Position numbers and translations under genes: made by a program
In this document: piece by piece, positions 15,507 to 24,660 of the stretch
Layout of the letters: each line of letters opens with the position of its first letter
Numbering within the stretch: position 1 is the first letter of the stretch
Source of the DNA: CAJXUU01 sp963975265
GTDB taxonomy: Bacteria > Bacteroidota > Bacteroidia > Chitinophagales > Saprospiraceae
Reading direction: 5' to 3'
Assembly (NCBI GenBank): GCA_963975265.1
Contig: CAXBGT010000020.1
Span: forward strand, 1-43,500
DNA: 43,500 nucleotides
Notes under the pieces: generated by a model
What the model was told of the DNA's origin: nothing
The model's input: the letters and a program-made list of their open reading frames with translations, nothing else
Database searches by the model: none

Positions 15507-17291
15507 CTAATAGTTCACCCTAAATTCTATGAATACATCACTTTCGAGAGTAAGGTCTGGTTCCTGAAACTCTCCATAGTATAAGAGACCAGAGATATTT
15601 CCTGCAATATATCGCAGATTGTCATTATTCTCAGTAATGGTGAATACTACGGCTTCAGTACAGATTGTGTGTGCAAATTGAGATGTACAGCTTAGTTGTT
15701 GATCATCACTTAATGTTATGCTTAAAAAATCAACTGTGTGCGTGCCCTCTGTAATCCCATTAGCGAATAATGTAAAACTCATTTGATTATTACTAGCGCT
15801 CATAAAAAGAGAATCTGTATCAAATGAAGTGCTTGGGTTTTCAAATGAAACTACTCCTAATCCAGAATCTACATTTATAAATTCTGTCAAATCTTCACAT
15901 GCAAACACATTGCCCACATTAATATCCACTTCTGTAAATGGAAAATTTTGAGAAGAAAAACTGTTGAATGTATTAAGGTCTAGTACAACTATCCTGAATC
16001 CATCTTCTATATTTTCTCCAAAAAAGCATGTATTATGAATAGCAAATGAACCATCAGCATCTGTCTGTGTGCTCACACGCACTTTAGCATTGAGGTCATA
16101 TAAAAATACTGTTGCGTTGTCAAAAACTAAATCTGAATTGCAATCAATAGCTACCCCAGTGATTAAATAATGCTCTTTAGTAAGTTTTACCTCAATAGTT
16201 AGATTATTCTCAGCACCACTGAATGGACCGATCTCCGCTTGGTAGATGATTCCGTTACAGTTCTGATCATAAATGCTTAGCGTCAACATTTTATCTAGTG
16301 GGACTACAGCATCAAAATTTCCTAAATTATTAGTATTTCCGCCAGTGCAATAGAAATCATTTCCTCCAGACGCAAAAGTAAATTGGACCAGGCGATTTTC
16401 GATAGGCACACCAGATTCATCAAGGATGGTTCCAGATAGGTTTGTATTTAGTTCTCTTATGTCACAATTCCAACTATTGAAATTTGAAATATCAAAAACA
16501 TAGAAAAAAATATCTTCAACTTGCAGTAATTCTGCGTTGCCATTCTCTAACCAGAGACCGCTAGTTTCGTCAAGTCTCCAGGTCGGTACAGAATTAAAAA
16601 GCTCAATAAGCGCTGAAGCCTTCATTTTTACGGCCGCTGTTTTGCCTTCAGCAAGTTTTAGAATCTCCCCATTTATACCTATCACTTCAATATTGACCAT
16701 TCCAAACGAACCAAGAGTAACATTTTCGCCTTCCTTACTGATTCCTTGTAAATTGCCAGGCATAGTTCTTAAAGTAGTTAGTCTGGTAGGATCATAGTAT
16801 ATTATTTTCGTTAAGAAATCGCCTTCATAAAGATTATTTTCTACGTCAACAAGGGTACTTGCTTGAATTGAGACGGTTACTTGATTTGTAGTATCACTAG
16901 CCATGACAAGGCCATCTCCAGAATGTACTGAAAATGATTCACCTCGTGGAAGTATGATCTGCTCATAAGTATTATTGCCTGGTTGTGGTGTCACTCTTCT
17001 AAGTACCTTCTCATCATTTTGACTTCTCACGTTAATTGTAAATCCATCACTCGGTACAGTAATATTAGGCATGTAGAAGTATCCATCACCATTGGTGAAA
17101 AACATTTTATCGTTGACGATAACTTCTGCCTCAGGGACAGAACGACCACTTATATCTACAACTCGACCATGCAAATTAGTTGTAACATCTTCTCCAATTG
17201 GTATGAAGATAGTATCGTCTGTATGAATATCTTTTCTACAACTTGTAACCGTTATAATCAATGCAGCAAAGAGAAATAATAATTTTTTCAT
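15507..17291 (-). CDS. Large surface lipoprotein with carboxypeptidase-regulatory-like domain
   Basis: Residues 1-18 (MKKLLFLFAALIITVTSC) are a lipoprotein signal peptide with lipidation at Cys18. A carboxypeptidase-regulatory-like beta-sandwich follows (NLHGRVVDISGRSVPEAEVI, NGDGYFYMPNITVPSDGF). Later segments at about 290-340 and 375-440 repeat this type of fold (LSGTILDESGVPIENRLVQF; ITGVAIDCNSDLVFDNATVF with DADGSFAIHN). The C-terminal 130 residues are beta-rich and unassigned. No enzyme motif is visible. It lies directly upstream of the sigma/beta-barrel operon on the same strand, so it could share a transcript or regulation with it, but nothing proves this. It is divergent from the hydrolase gene at 17441. 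Confidence 0.82.
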   Translation of the reverse strand: MKKLLFLFAALIITVTSCRKDIHTDDTIFIPIGEDVTTNLHGRVVDISGRSVPEAEVIVNDKMFFTNGDGYFYMPNITVPSDGFTINVRSQNDEKVLRRVTPQPGNNTYEQIILPRGESFSVHSGDGLVMASDTTNQVTVSIQASTLVDVENNLYEGDFLTKIIYYDPTRLTTLRTMPGNLQGISKEGENVTLGSFGMVNIEVIGINGEILKLAEGKTAAVKMKASALIELFNSVPTWRLDETSGLWLENGNAELLQVEDIFFYVFDISNFNSWNCDIRELNTNLSGTILDESGVPIENRLVQFTFASGGNDFYCTGGNTNNLGNFDAVVPLDKMLTLSIYDQNCNGIIYQAEIGPFSGAENNLTIEVKLTKEHYLITGVAIDCNSDLVFDNATVFLYDLNAKVRVSTQTDADGSFAIHNTCFFGENIEDGFRIVVLDLNTFNSFSSQNFPFTEVDINVGNVFACEDLTEFINVDSGLGVVSFENPSTSFDTDSLFMSASNNQMSFTLFANGITEGTHTVDFLSITLSDDQQLSCTSQFAHTICTEAVVFTITENNDNLRYIAGNISGLLYYGEFQEPDLTLESDVFIEFRVNY

Positions 17292-17440
17292 TTTTTCAAT
17301 TTCTTTAAGATTCTTCTTGGAATCATTTTTGGTAATTAGTTATTGATAAAGTAGTGCATTCAATTGGGTTGCGCTTATATTATCTTTACCTATTGAAAAA
17401 CGTTGCAAGCAAATCAAAATTAATTTCAAACTACTCAAAT

Positions 17441-18838
17441 ATGAATGTCTTTAAACTATTTGCCTTCTTTTTATTGATGATTATTTCTACCTCATCGATA
17501 GCTCAAAATAAATTTGATGGCCTATGGACAGGAGTAATAGCCGCTGGAGGTATCGAAATGCAAATCGATTTCGAAATCAAAGAGTCGGAGCGAAAAGTGC
17601 TCCTGAGTGTTCCTATTCAAAATTTAGAAGATGTCGAGTCATCTACTTTGGTGATAAGTGGAGATACATTGACGATTATGTACACAACATTCAGAGCTCG
17701 ATATGATGCGGTATACGACAATGAGTCCGAAGAGTTTGTAGGGGAGTGGAATCAAGGTAGAGCAACAGCATTAAATCTGAAACGAACTGATGCAAAAACA
17801 GAGTTCAAACGACCACAAACGCCAGAGGAGCCTTTTCCTTATGATATGCAAGATGTGTCTATCGAAAATGAGGCAACTGGTGTAACATTGGCAGGAACTT
17901 TCACTTCACCAAAAGGAGAGGGACCTTTTCCATTGGCAATATTAGTTTCTGGTTCGGGCAGGCAGAATAGAAATAGCAATATATTAGGGCATAAGCCATT
18001 CTTGGTCATTGCTGATTACCTTTCTCGTGCTGGAATCGCAGTTATTAGATATGATGACAGAGGTGTAGGGAAGTCTACGGGAAATCATGGAGAATCTACA
18101 TCGGCGGATTTTGCAGCGGATGCAAACACAGTTTTTCAATATGCTAAAACCTTAGACAAAATAGATAAAAGCAAAATAGGAGTTATAGGTCATAGTGAAG
18201 GCGGTATGATTGCACCTATAGTAGCATCGCAGAATAAAGACTTGGGTTACATAGTTTCTCTTGCAGGACCTGGTGTGCCGATAAGTGATCTTATGACATA
18301 TCAGAATGTTATGGTTTTGGAAAAAAGTGGAATGTCACCTGAAGGACTAGAAATAACAGAGCAGAATCTGCCTATTATCTATAGCATTGTCAATCAAGAT
18401 AAAGAACCAAAACAACTGTTTGACACCTTGATTCATGCTGTACATGGCTTTTATGATAAATTGTCTGAAGCAGATCAGAAATTATTGGCCCCGACAAAAG
18501 CCTCTTATTATACGTCACTTGCACAATCATTCTTTTCACCTTGGTTTAGGTACTTTTTAGCCTATGACCCAACTGAATCATGGCAAAAGACGAAGTGTCC
18601 TGTATTCATATTGAATGGATCAAAAGATATCCAAGTAGAAGCAAAAGCAAACACCAATGCAATCATGACAAATCTTGCTATTTCAGGTAATAATAAAGCG
18701 CAGATTAAGATTGTTGATGGTTTAAACCACCTATTCCAACCTTGTTTAAAGTGTGATCTTGCAGAATATGCAACTATAGAAACAACCTTCGATGAGAACG
18801 TTCTAGAAATGATAAGAGACTTTATTTCTAAGTTATAA
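17441..18838 (+). CDS. Secreted alpha/beta hydrolase (serine esterase/peptidase type)
   Basis: The start ATG at 17441 was chosen because it opens a clean signal peptide (MNVFKLFAFFLLMIISTSSIAQ); the frame extends upstream to 17354 without a plausible signal. The mature protein has an N-terminal beta-rich domain at about 23-118 (FDGLWTGVIAAGGIEMQIDF, GEWNQGRATALNLKR) and a C-terminal alpha/beta hydrolase domain. The nucleophile elbow is GHSEGG (Ser252), with Asp396 (NGSKDIQVE) and His430 (GLNHLF) completing a probable triad. IRYDDRGVGKSTG is the typical strand before the elbow. It probably acts on ester or peptide substrates in the periplasm; the substrate is unknown. The gene is convergent with the GNAT gene, 27 bp away. 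Confidence 0.9.
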   Translation: MNVFKLFAFFLLMIISTSSIAQNKFDGLWTGVIAAGGIEMQIDFEIKESERKVLLSVPIQNLEDVESSTLVISGDTLTIMYTTFRARYDAVYDNESEEFVGEWNQGRATALNLKRTDAKTEFKRPQTPEEPFPYDMQDVSIENEATGVTLAGTFTSPKGEGPFPLAILVSGSGRQNRNSNILGHKPFLVIADYLSRAGIAVIRYDDRGVGKSTGNHGESTSADFAADANTVFQYAKTLDKIDKSKIGVIGHSEGGMIAPIVASQNKDLGYIVSLAGPGVPISDLMTYQNVMVLEKSGMSPEGLEITEQNLPIIYSIVNQDKEPKQLFDTLIHAVHGFYDKLSEADQKLLAPTKASYYTSLAQSFFSPWFRYFLAYDPTESWQKTKCPVFILNGSKDIQVEAKANTNAIMTNLAISGNNKAQIKIVDGLNHLFQPCLKCDLAEYATIETTFDENVLEMIRDFISKL

Positions 18839-18865
18839 GCAGTGGAATTTCTCAACTTGGCTGAA

Positions 18866-19420
18866 TCATTTTCGTAAATTTAATCCAACTAATGCCCAGT
18901 CAGAATCATTCTCACTATGTATTTTGAGTATTTCGAAACCTACTTTTTCATGGGCACGCATGGATCGTTTATTATCTGTAGTAATCTCTGTGATTATGAT
19001 TTCAAAATCTGATTTCATCTCATCTTTCATTTTTTGATATAAACCTTGAAATATTCCTTGGCCTCTATATGATTTATGGATACAAACCTGACCCATAATA
19101 AAATACTTCATCTCCAATACCTTTGTTCCGTGATACTTCACACCAATTAATTCTTCTATAGTTGTTTGTAAAAGAGGTATAGAAGATACCTTGTCAAGTG
19201 TGGTAACAAGAGCATAACCCACAATATTTGATCCATCCATTGCTATTATATGAGGATAGGGTGTATTAAGCTCTTTTAACAATTCAAAATCATGGGAGAG
19301 CGTAACAAAACCATCTTTTTCGCACTCTTCTAATGAGATGCTCGATTTCAAATTAGCCTTTTGGAGGTCCAATATTTGATTTAGATCAGCTCTGGATTTA
19401 GCGGTAGCGTATGAGACCAT
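18866..19420 (-). CDS. GNAT-family N-acetyltransferase
   Basis: The 184-residue protein has the GNAT layout. A central strand (HIIAMDGSNIVGYALVTTL) is followed by strand 4 and the acetyl-CoA loop VCIHKSYRGQGIFQGLYQKM, with the pyrophosphate-binding R-G-Q-G at 119-122. The later motif B region is ITEITTDNKRSMRAHEKVGF, where N and AHEKVGF are typical of the family. It transfers an acetyl group from acetyl-CoA to an amine of an unknown substrate, in the cytoplasm. The length is normal. It is a lone gene divergent from the DUF4846 lipoprotein gene, 62 bp apart. Confidence 0.92.
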   Translation of the reverse strand: MVSYATAKSRADLNQILDLQKANLKSSISLEECEKDGFVTLSHDFELLKELNTPYPHIIAMDGSNIVGYALVTTLDKVSSIPLLQTTIEELIGVKYHGTKVLEMKYFIMGQVCIHKSYRGQGIFQGLYQKMKDEMKSDFEIIITEITTDNKRSMRAHEKVGFEILKIHSENDSDWALVGLNLRK

Positions 19421-19482
19421 TGATTGTTATTGACTTGTACAATTGCACAATATAAGATGACGTTATATATCAAAGTTACGAA

Positions 19483-20346
19483 ATGAATTATTTTTATACT
19501 ATTCTATTTTGCTCATTAGCATTGTTTTTTTCTTGCAAGCAAGTCGACCATAAGAAATCTCTATTGACTGAAGGTAAGATTAATGAATTAGCAAAAAAGA
19601 CAGATGAAGGGTCAAATATTTCTAGTCGTTTTCCAGTACCGGTTGGGTTTGAAAGGACAATTGAAAAGAAAAACTCATTTGCTCATTATTTAAGAGAATT
19701 CCCATTGCTTCCTGATGGAGAAAAAGTTCACCTATTTGATGGGTCACTTAAATACTATCAAGATGGACATGCTGGAGTTTTAGATATAGATGTAGGAAAA
19801 AGTGACCTTCAGCAATGTGCAGATGCTGTTATGAGATTAAGGTCGGAGTATCTATTCGAAAACAAAAGGTATGGTGATATAGCCTTCAATTTTACCAATG
19901 GATGGAAATTCGAGTACCAAAAATGGAGAGAAGGCAAGAATTTGGTTGTAAAAGGAAATAGAACCAACTGGATTGATGGCAGTGACACCAAAGAGAGCTA
20001 CAAGGATTTTAGAGCCTATTTAGATCAAGTATTTATGTATGCAGGTACTTTATCATTATCGAAGGAACTGAAAACTAAATCTTTGGATGAAATAGAAATA
20101 GGCGATGTGATTATCTGGGGTGGTTCTCCTGGGCATGCAGTGATTATAGTTGATATGTGCAAAAATCCTGAAAATGGAGATAAGGCAATACTTCTAGCAC
20201 AAAGTTATATGCCTGCTCAACAAATTCATATATTAAAGAACCTTCAGAACCCAGAAAACAGTCCTTGGTATCTAATATCACAAATCGAGAATAAAATTGT
20301 TACTCCTGATTGGACATTTGAAAGTGATCAGTTGATGTCTTTCTGA
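19483..20346 (+). CDS. DUF4846 family lipoprotein
   Basis: A lipoprotein signal peptide (MNYFYTILFCSLALFFSC, Cys18) opens a 287-residue protein. The rest matches DUF4846: an N-terminal FPVPVGFERTI segment, FAHYLREFPLLPDGEKVHLF, LDIDVGKSDLQQCADAVMRL, FNFTNGWKFEYQKW, and the C-terminal GDVIIWGGSPGHAVIIVDMC. The last block resembles the cysteine/histidine-papain-like GxPGHAVI pattern used by peptidase-like folds, but the catalytic role of this family is not established. It probably acts at the outer membrane or in the periplasm. A bidirectional terminator separates it from the convergent tlpA gene. Confidence 0.9.
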   Translation: MNYFYTILFCSLALFFSCKQVDHKKSLLTEGKINELAKKTDEGSNISSRFPVPVGFERTIEKKNSFAHYLREFPLLPDGEKVHLFDGSLKYYQDGHAGVLDIDVGKSDLQQCADAVMRLRSEYLFENKRYGDIAFNFTNGWKFEYQKWREGKNLVVKGNRTNWIDGSDTKESYKDFRAYLDQVFMYAGTLSLSKELKTKSLDEIEIGDVIIWGGSPGHAVIIVDMCKNPENGDKAILLAQSYMPAQQIHILKNLQNPENSPWYLISQIENKIVTPDWTFESDQLMSF

Positions 20347-20390
20347 CCTTGTTTTTCCTTATTGAACTTAGAATCTGCCGAGGTTCAATT

Positions 20391-20425
20391 AAAAAAAGGG
20401 ACACCAAATTAATAATGTCCCTTTT
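20391..20425. terminator. Bidirectional rho-independent terminator
   Basis: GGGACA (20398-20403) pairs with TGTCCC (20416-20421), flanked by seven A on the left and four T on the right. It can end both the DUF4846 gene from the left and the TlpA gene from the right. Confidence 0.85.
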
Positions 20426-20446
20426 GAATATTTTGAAAGGATTGGA

Positions 20447-20959
20447 TTATTTACCAGCCGCTTTTTTGATTTCTTCTTCTAATTCGAATTCGTCACCTGG
20501 ACTATATCCACTGTGTGTGTATACGATCTCGCCAGCTCCGTTCAATAAGAATGTTTGAGGAACGGTTTGGAAATTAAGTGCTCTTTGCAACTCTTGCTTA
20601 GAGTCTGATAATACTGTGTAGTCCCAACCTTTAGCTGCGACCATTGCTGGCACTTTTGCTACTCCTCTAGCATCATCAATCGTTATTGCTAATAATTCTA
20701 CATCGTATTCATCTTGCCAGTCAGGGTATATATCTGCTATTGCATCAAGTTCTCTTTTACAAGGTGAACACCAAGTAGCCCAAAAACTAATTACAGTTAC
20801 TTTTCCTTTGCCTACGAAATCTTGGATATTCACTGTTTTACCGTCAAGTGACTTAATATTTACGGAAGGAAGTGTTTTACCATCAGCAGCTGGAGCATTG
20901 TTATATGTAAAAGCAGATAATAAAACGAAGACTCCTAGAATTGCAAAAAATTGTTTCAT
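20447..20959 (-). CDS. TlpA-family thioredoxin-like protein
   Basis: The 170-residue protein has a signal peptide (about residues 1-24) and then a TlpA/ResA-like thioredoxin domain. The active site WCSPC is at residues 63-67, and the cis-proline region is VPQTFLL at about 138. The preceding block SLDGKTVNIQDFVGKGKVTV is typical of TlpA. Such proteins reduce disulfides in periplasmic proteins, often in cytochrome c maturation or repair of surface proteins. It is divergent from the DUF6029-Omp28 pair and may share a control region with it in the 236 bp between them. Omp28 itself contains a CxxC pair, which hints at a shared thiol role. Confidence 0.93.
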   Translation of the reverse strand: MKQFFAILGVFVLLSAFTYNNAPAADGKTLPSVNIKSLDGKTVNIQDFVGKGKVTVISFWATWCSPCKRELDAIADIYPDWQDEYDVELLAITIDDARGVAKVPAMVAAKGWDYTVLSDSKQELQRALNFQTVPQTFLLNGAGEIVYTHSGYSPGDEFELEEEIKKAAGK

Positions 20960-21112
20960 ATTTATTCAGTTTAATTTAGTCAAGATGAGACAATGATAAA
21001 GTTTTTATTTCAATTTATGAAAATCATTCTTTCTTTCATGTCTTATATGTAACATACAGCCTCTTGACGTGCAATATCTCGCCAAGTAACTAGAAAGCTG
21101 AGTCATATTTTA

Positions 21113-21120
21113 TATTTTTG
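21113..21120 (+). promoter_or_regulatory. Putative promoter -7 box for DUF6029-omp28
   Basis: TATTTTTG matches the TAnnTTTG consensus and sits 75 bp upstream of the DUF6029 start. No strong -33 element is visible. Confidence 0.4.
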
Positions 21121-21195
21121 AATTCTTTAACAGCTATTGCCTGTACCTTAGGGTTTTCATAGCAAATAATGTAACAACTAAACTAAAACAATAAA

Positions 21196-22860
21196 ATGAT
21201 AAAATTCATTCGAAAAGCAATTTGGGGATTGCTTGTATTGGGGTGTATGAATCAAATGTCAGCACAAGATGAAGGAGTCTTTTCTGGTAATTTTGAATCA
21301 AATTTCAATGTGTTTTTAAGAGATTCTCTGATCAATGCGAATAACACACCACAATATGATAGGCAACTTACTGGTGGTGAAGCGTGGCTTAATCTCAACT
21401 ATAGTGTCAAAGGATTCAATATGGGAGTCAGATTTGATATGTTTAACAACTCTAACTTATTTAACCCCACTAGTTCTTATACTGATCAAGGTATTGGAAG
21501 GTGGTTTATCAATAAGCAGATTAATAAGTTTAATGTAGAAGTTGGCTATATATATGACCAGATAGGAAGTGGAATTATTTATAGAGCATGGGAATCAAGA
21601 CCACTGTTGATTGATAATGCACTACTTGGGGCAAAAGTAACTTACCAGCTTTCGGAAAATTGGAAGATCAAGGGATTCAGTGGAAAGCAGAAATTCCTAT
21701 TCGGAGTAAATCCAGGTATTATCAAAGGTGGATCTATCGAAGGCTTTTTATCGCTTGGTTCGGAAGATAGCCCAATAAGTCTTAGTCCGGGTATCGGATT
21801 TGTCAACAGAACATTATCGGATGAAAGTATGAATCTTATCATTGATAATGTAAAGACATATATTCCTGAAGAAAGAATCAAGCCAGTTTATAATACTTAC
21901 TTGGCAAGTTTCTATAATACGCTGTCGTATAAAAGTTTTACATGGTATTTAGAGGGAGCGTATAAGTCAGCGGAAGCATTTTTTGATCCTTCAGAATTGA
22001 GAACAGAACCATCTGGTCAAATTACTTTTGGTAAATTTCGGAAAGACTCGGGTTCTATTGTTTATTCAAGTGTCTCATTTGCAAAGGGAAAACTTGGAAT
22101 AACTTTAGAGGGTAAAAGAACTGAAAATTTTGACTTCAGGTCAAACCCAAACCTTAGCCTTAATCGAGGATTAATTAATTATATCCCACCGATGAATAGG
22201 TTCAATACTTATAGGTTGACAGCAAGATATGCTCCAGCGACTCAAGTCCTTAGCGAGCTAGCATATCAAGCGGATGTGAGATATCGATTTAGTAAAAAGA
22301 TAAATGCGCTGGTTAACTATTCGAATATTACGACCCTTGATGGAGACCTGCTTTATAGGGAAATACTAGGAGAGGTTGTATACAAATACAAAAGAAAATG
22401 GCAATTAACTGGTGGTTTACAACTTCAGAAATACAACCAAGAAACGTATGAAGTTAAACCTGAAGTACCAATAGTAAGTACTGTGACTCCTTATGTTGAT
22501 TTTCTATATAAATTTTCAAGAAAAAAATCAATACGATTTGAATCTCAATATATGAGTACACAAGAAGACTTCGGAAGTTGGTTCTTTGCATTGGCAGAAG
22601 TGGGTCTAGCACCACATTGGATATTCGAAGCATCGATGATGTACAATATCGCACCATCAAAGAAATCTCCTCAAGACCCAGAAACAGGAGAAAGTCTTAA
22701 TTTAGTATATCCAACTTTGGGAGTTGTATACGTTAACAAAGCAAATAGATTCCAGCTACGGTACGTTAAGCAAGTGGAAGGAATCGTTTGTTCTGGAGGT
22801 ATCTGTCGGTTAGAACCAGCATTTAGCGGAGTTAAATTCTCAATAGCATCTAATTTTTAA
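21196..22860 (+). CDS. DUF6029 family outer-membrane beta-barrel protein
   Basis: A signal peptide (MIKFIRKAIWGLLVLGCMNQMSAQ) opens a 554-residue protein. The rest shows alternating beta-strands throughout (GNFESNFNVFLRDS, AWLNLNYSVKGFNMGVRFDM, FNVEVGYIYDQIGSGI, YQLSENWKIKGFSGKQKF), and it ends with FSGVKFSIASNF, with a C-terminal phenylalanine as in outer-membrane proteins. This fits the DUF6029 family, which has no proven function. The large barrel suggests a channel or assembly role. It is followed after 20 bp by the Omp28-like gene and is probably co-transcribed with it. Confidence 0.86.
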   Translation: MIKFIRKAIWGLLVLGCMNQMSAQDEGVFSGNFESNFNVFLRDSLINANNTPQYDRQLTGGEAWLNLNYSVKGFNMGVRFDMFNNSNLFNPTSSYTDQGIGRWFINKQINKFNVEVGYIYDQIGSGIIYRAWESRPLLIDNALLGAKVTYQLSENWKIKGFSGKQKFLFGVNPGIIKGGSIEGFLSLGSEDSPISLSPGIGFVNRTLSDESMNLIIDNVKTYIPEERIKPVYNTYLASFYNTLSYKSFTWYLEGAYKSAEAFFDPSELRTEPSGQITFGKFRKDSGSIVYSSVSFAKGKLGITLEGKRTENFDFRSNPNLSLNRGLINYIPPMNRFNTYRLTARYAPATQVLSELAYQADVRYRFSKKINALVNYSNITTLDGDLLYREILGEVVYKYKRKWQLTGGLQLQKYNQETYEVKPEVPIVSTVTPYVDFLYKFSRKKSIRFESQYMSTQEDFGSWFFALAEVGLAPHWIFEASMMYNIAPSKKSPQDPETGESLNLVYPTLGVVYVNKANRFQLRYVKQVEGIVCSGGICRLEPAFSGVKFSIASNF

Positions 22861-22880
22861 AATAGTAAATCATAAAAGTG

Positions 22881-23717
22881 ATGAAAAATATAATCTATCT
22901 TTTAGCAGTCGTCTTCATGATGATTTCTTGTGAAGAAAAAATGGTGATAATCCCTGAATTCGAACCTATCGATACAGGTAAAGTAGTTTACGTAGAGGAA
23001 TTGACAGGAGTAAGGTGTCCTAATTGCCCAGCGGGCTCTGCAAGATTAGAATCAATTCAAAATTTATATCCTGATAATGTAGTAATTGTAGCGATACACG
23101 GGATAGATCTTGCAAAACCTTTAGATGAAAGTAAATATGATTTCAGAAATGAGGATGCGGCGGATTTAGAAATATTTCTTAAAGATTGGTTAGGAAAACC
23201 ATCAGCATATTTTAATAGAGAACGATTCGAAGAATTAGAGGCAGACGGACTATGGGGCCATCCAGCAAGTGGTGCATGGGGAACTTTTGTAGACCGAGAA
23301 TTAGAGAAACCACAAGTCATGGAGGTTACAATAATAAAAAGCTTTGACCCTATTACTAGAGTCCTTGACGTAACTGTTGTTGCGTTACCCCTTGAAAATT
23401 TGTCTGGTGAGTTTAAAGTGTCCATAATGCTTACAGAAAGTGACATAATTGATGCTCAGGATGATCAAAACCAAGTAATTGAAGAATACAAACACAATCA
23501 TGTATTGAGGGATGTAATTACTAAATTTGATGGTGATACATTTGCTAGCCAACTGACAAAAGATCAAGCACAATCTAAGACATATACTTATACTATTCCA
23601 GATGATGGTACTGGTTTATGGGTACCTGAACATATCGAAATAGTAGCTTTTATAGCTAACGCTGAAGGCGAATCGGAAGAAGTGCTACAAGCTGCAAAAG
23701 CTCATTTGGTTGATTAA
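22881..23717 (+). CDS. Omp28-related lipoprotein with CxxC thioredoxin-like domain
   Basis: The first 17 residues (MKNIIYLLAVVFMMISC) are a lipoprotein signal peptide. The domain that follows is thioredoxin-like (VVYVEELTGVRCPNCPAGSA), with Cys46 and Cys49 forming a CPNC pair. Then follow VVIVAIHG and DWLGKPSAYFNRERF, the latter near the usual cis-proline site. The C-terminal part (about 145-279) is a beta-sandwich typical of Omp28 (ITRVLDVTVVALPLENLSG, FKVSIMLTESDIID, HNHVLRD). Its role is not firmly known, but the CxxC suggests redox activity. ATG at 22881 is preferred; a GTG just before it at 22878 is also possible. It ends 2 bp from the convergent methyltransferase gene. Confidence 0.9.
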   Translation: MKNIIYLLAVVFMMISCEEKMVIIPEFEPIDTGKVVYVEELTGVRCPNCPAGSARLESIQNLYPDNVVIVAIHGIDLAKPLDESKYDFRNEDAADLEIFLKDWLGKPSAYFNRERFEELEADGLWGHPASGAWGTFVDRELEKPQVMEVTIIKSFDPITRVLDVTVVALPLENLSGEFKVSIMLTESDIIDAQDDQNQVIEEYKHNHVLRDVITKFDGDTFASQLTKDQAQSKTYTYTIPDDGTGLWVPEHIEIVAFIANAEGESEEVLQAAKAHLVD

Positions 23718-23719
23718 TC

Positions 23720-24451
23720 CTACTTTCCGATCAAAAATATAGAGGGACGTTTATGGAATTGCTTCCATTTCGTCCCTTTCCAATTTTTGACTGTTTTCGT
23801 TTTTATAAATTGACTAGGGCCATTGATGTCGCATGCTACACAAAGCCTCAGGTTGGGAGAAAAGGTCTTCATACAATGCTCTAGCATAAACTCATTTCTA
23901 TAAGGAGCCTCCATAAATATCTGAGTTTGATTGGTTCTCATTGCCAATTGCTCAAGAGATTTTAGTTTTTGGATCAGTTGAGGTGATTTATTAGGCAGAT
24001 ATCCATTGAAGGCGAAGTTCTGTCCATTCAACCCAGATGAAATAAGGCCTAATAAGATTGATGAGGGGCCGATTAGTGGAACTACATCAAGATTATTTTC
24101 ATGACAATAAGTTACTGCCAGATGACCAGGATCAGCTATGCCAGGACACCCCGCTTCAGAAAAAACGCCTACGTCAGTTCCCTTTTTCAAAATCTCTAAA
24201 AAATCGTTTAATCCCTTTTCTGGAGCATTTTTATCTAATTCAAATAGGATAAGATCAGAAATAGGCGAGGGATGACCGGCAATTTTCAGAAATCGTCGAG
24301 CTGTACGAGCTCGTTCCACCACAAAGTGGGACGTTTTTCTTATTCTATCGATAGCCTCAATTGATAAGGAGTCAATGTGCTCATCTACTATCGGACAAGG
24401 CATCATGTAAAGTTTTCCTGAATGAAATTGGGTCTTTAGATTATTAGACAT
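23720..24451 (-). CDS. RsmI-like SAM-dependent methyltransferase (tetrapyrrole-methylase fold)
   Basis: The 243-residue protein has the RsmI/tetrapyrrole-methylase fold. The N-terminal GKLYMMPCPIVDEHIDSLS aligns with the GTLYVVATPIGNLxD start of RsmI, and HFVVERARTARRFLK matches the AEDTRHTxxLL block. GVFSEAGCPGIADPG and VVPLIGPSSILLGLISSGL are the SAM-binding segments, and QIFMEAPYRN matches the FYEAPHR motif. Classical RsmI 2'-O-methylates C1402 of 16S rRNA. This shorter, divergent paralogue is common in Bacteroidota beside a true RsmI, so its substrate is uncertain. It is cytoplasmic. Confidence 0.85.
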   Translation of the reverse strand: MSNNLKTQFHSGKLYMMPCPIVDEHIDSLSIEAIDRIRKTSHFVVERARTARRFLKIAGHPSPISDLILFELDKNAPEKGLNDFLEILKKGTDVGVFSEAGCPGIADPGHLAVTYCHENNLDVVPLIGPSSILLGLISSGLNGQNFAFNGYLPNKSPQLIQKLKSLEQLAMRTNQTQIFMEAPYRNEFMLEHCMKTFSPNLRLCVACDINGPSQFIKTKTVKNWKGTKWKQFHKRPSIFLIGK

Positions 24452-24660
24452 TTGAGTTGTTCGCTTTGTAGAGATTTTCCTTCTTTAAATTTGAAGATTT
24501 AATAACATGTAAATATAGAGAAAAGACCAAGAGTCAAATCAAAATATATATTTGACAGCTTGAAAGTACAGGACGTTATTAATCGATTATCACAACGCGA
24601 TCTAATGCAAGAGATTGCTGATGAAATATGATATATCCCGTCGTTAAAAGTAAAACAGAA

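Noticed and set aside
17354..17440. Upstream start at 17354 for the alpha/beta hydrolase
   Set aside because: The 29 extra residues would bury the signal peptide, while ATG 17441 starts it cleanly.
24506..24631. Short plus-strand frame reading VQDVINRLSQRDLMQEIADE
   Set aside because: It has no upstream start codon after the stop at 24503 and no partner; it may be a relic, but is too short to support.
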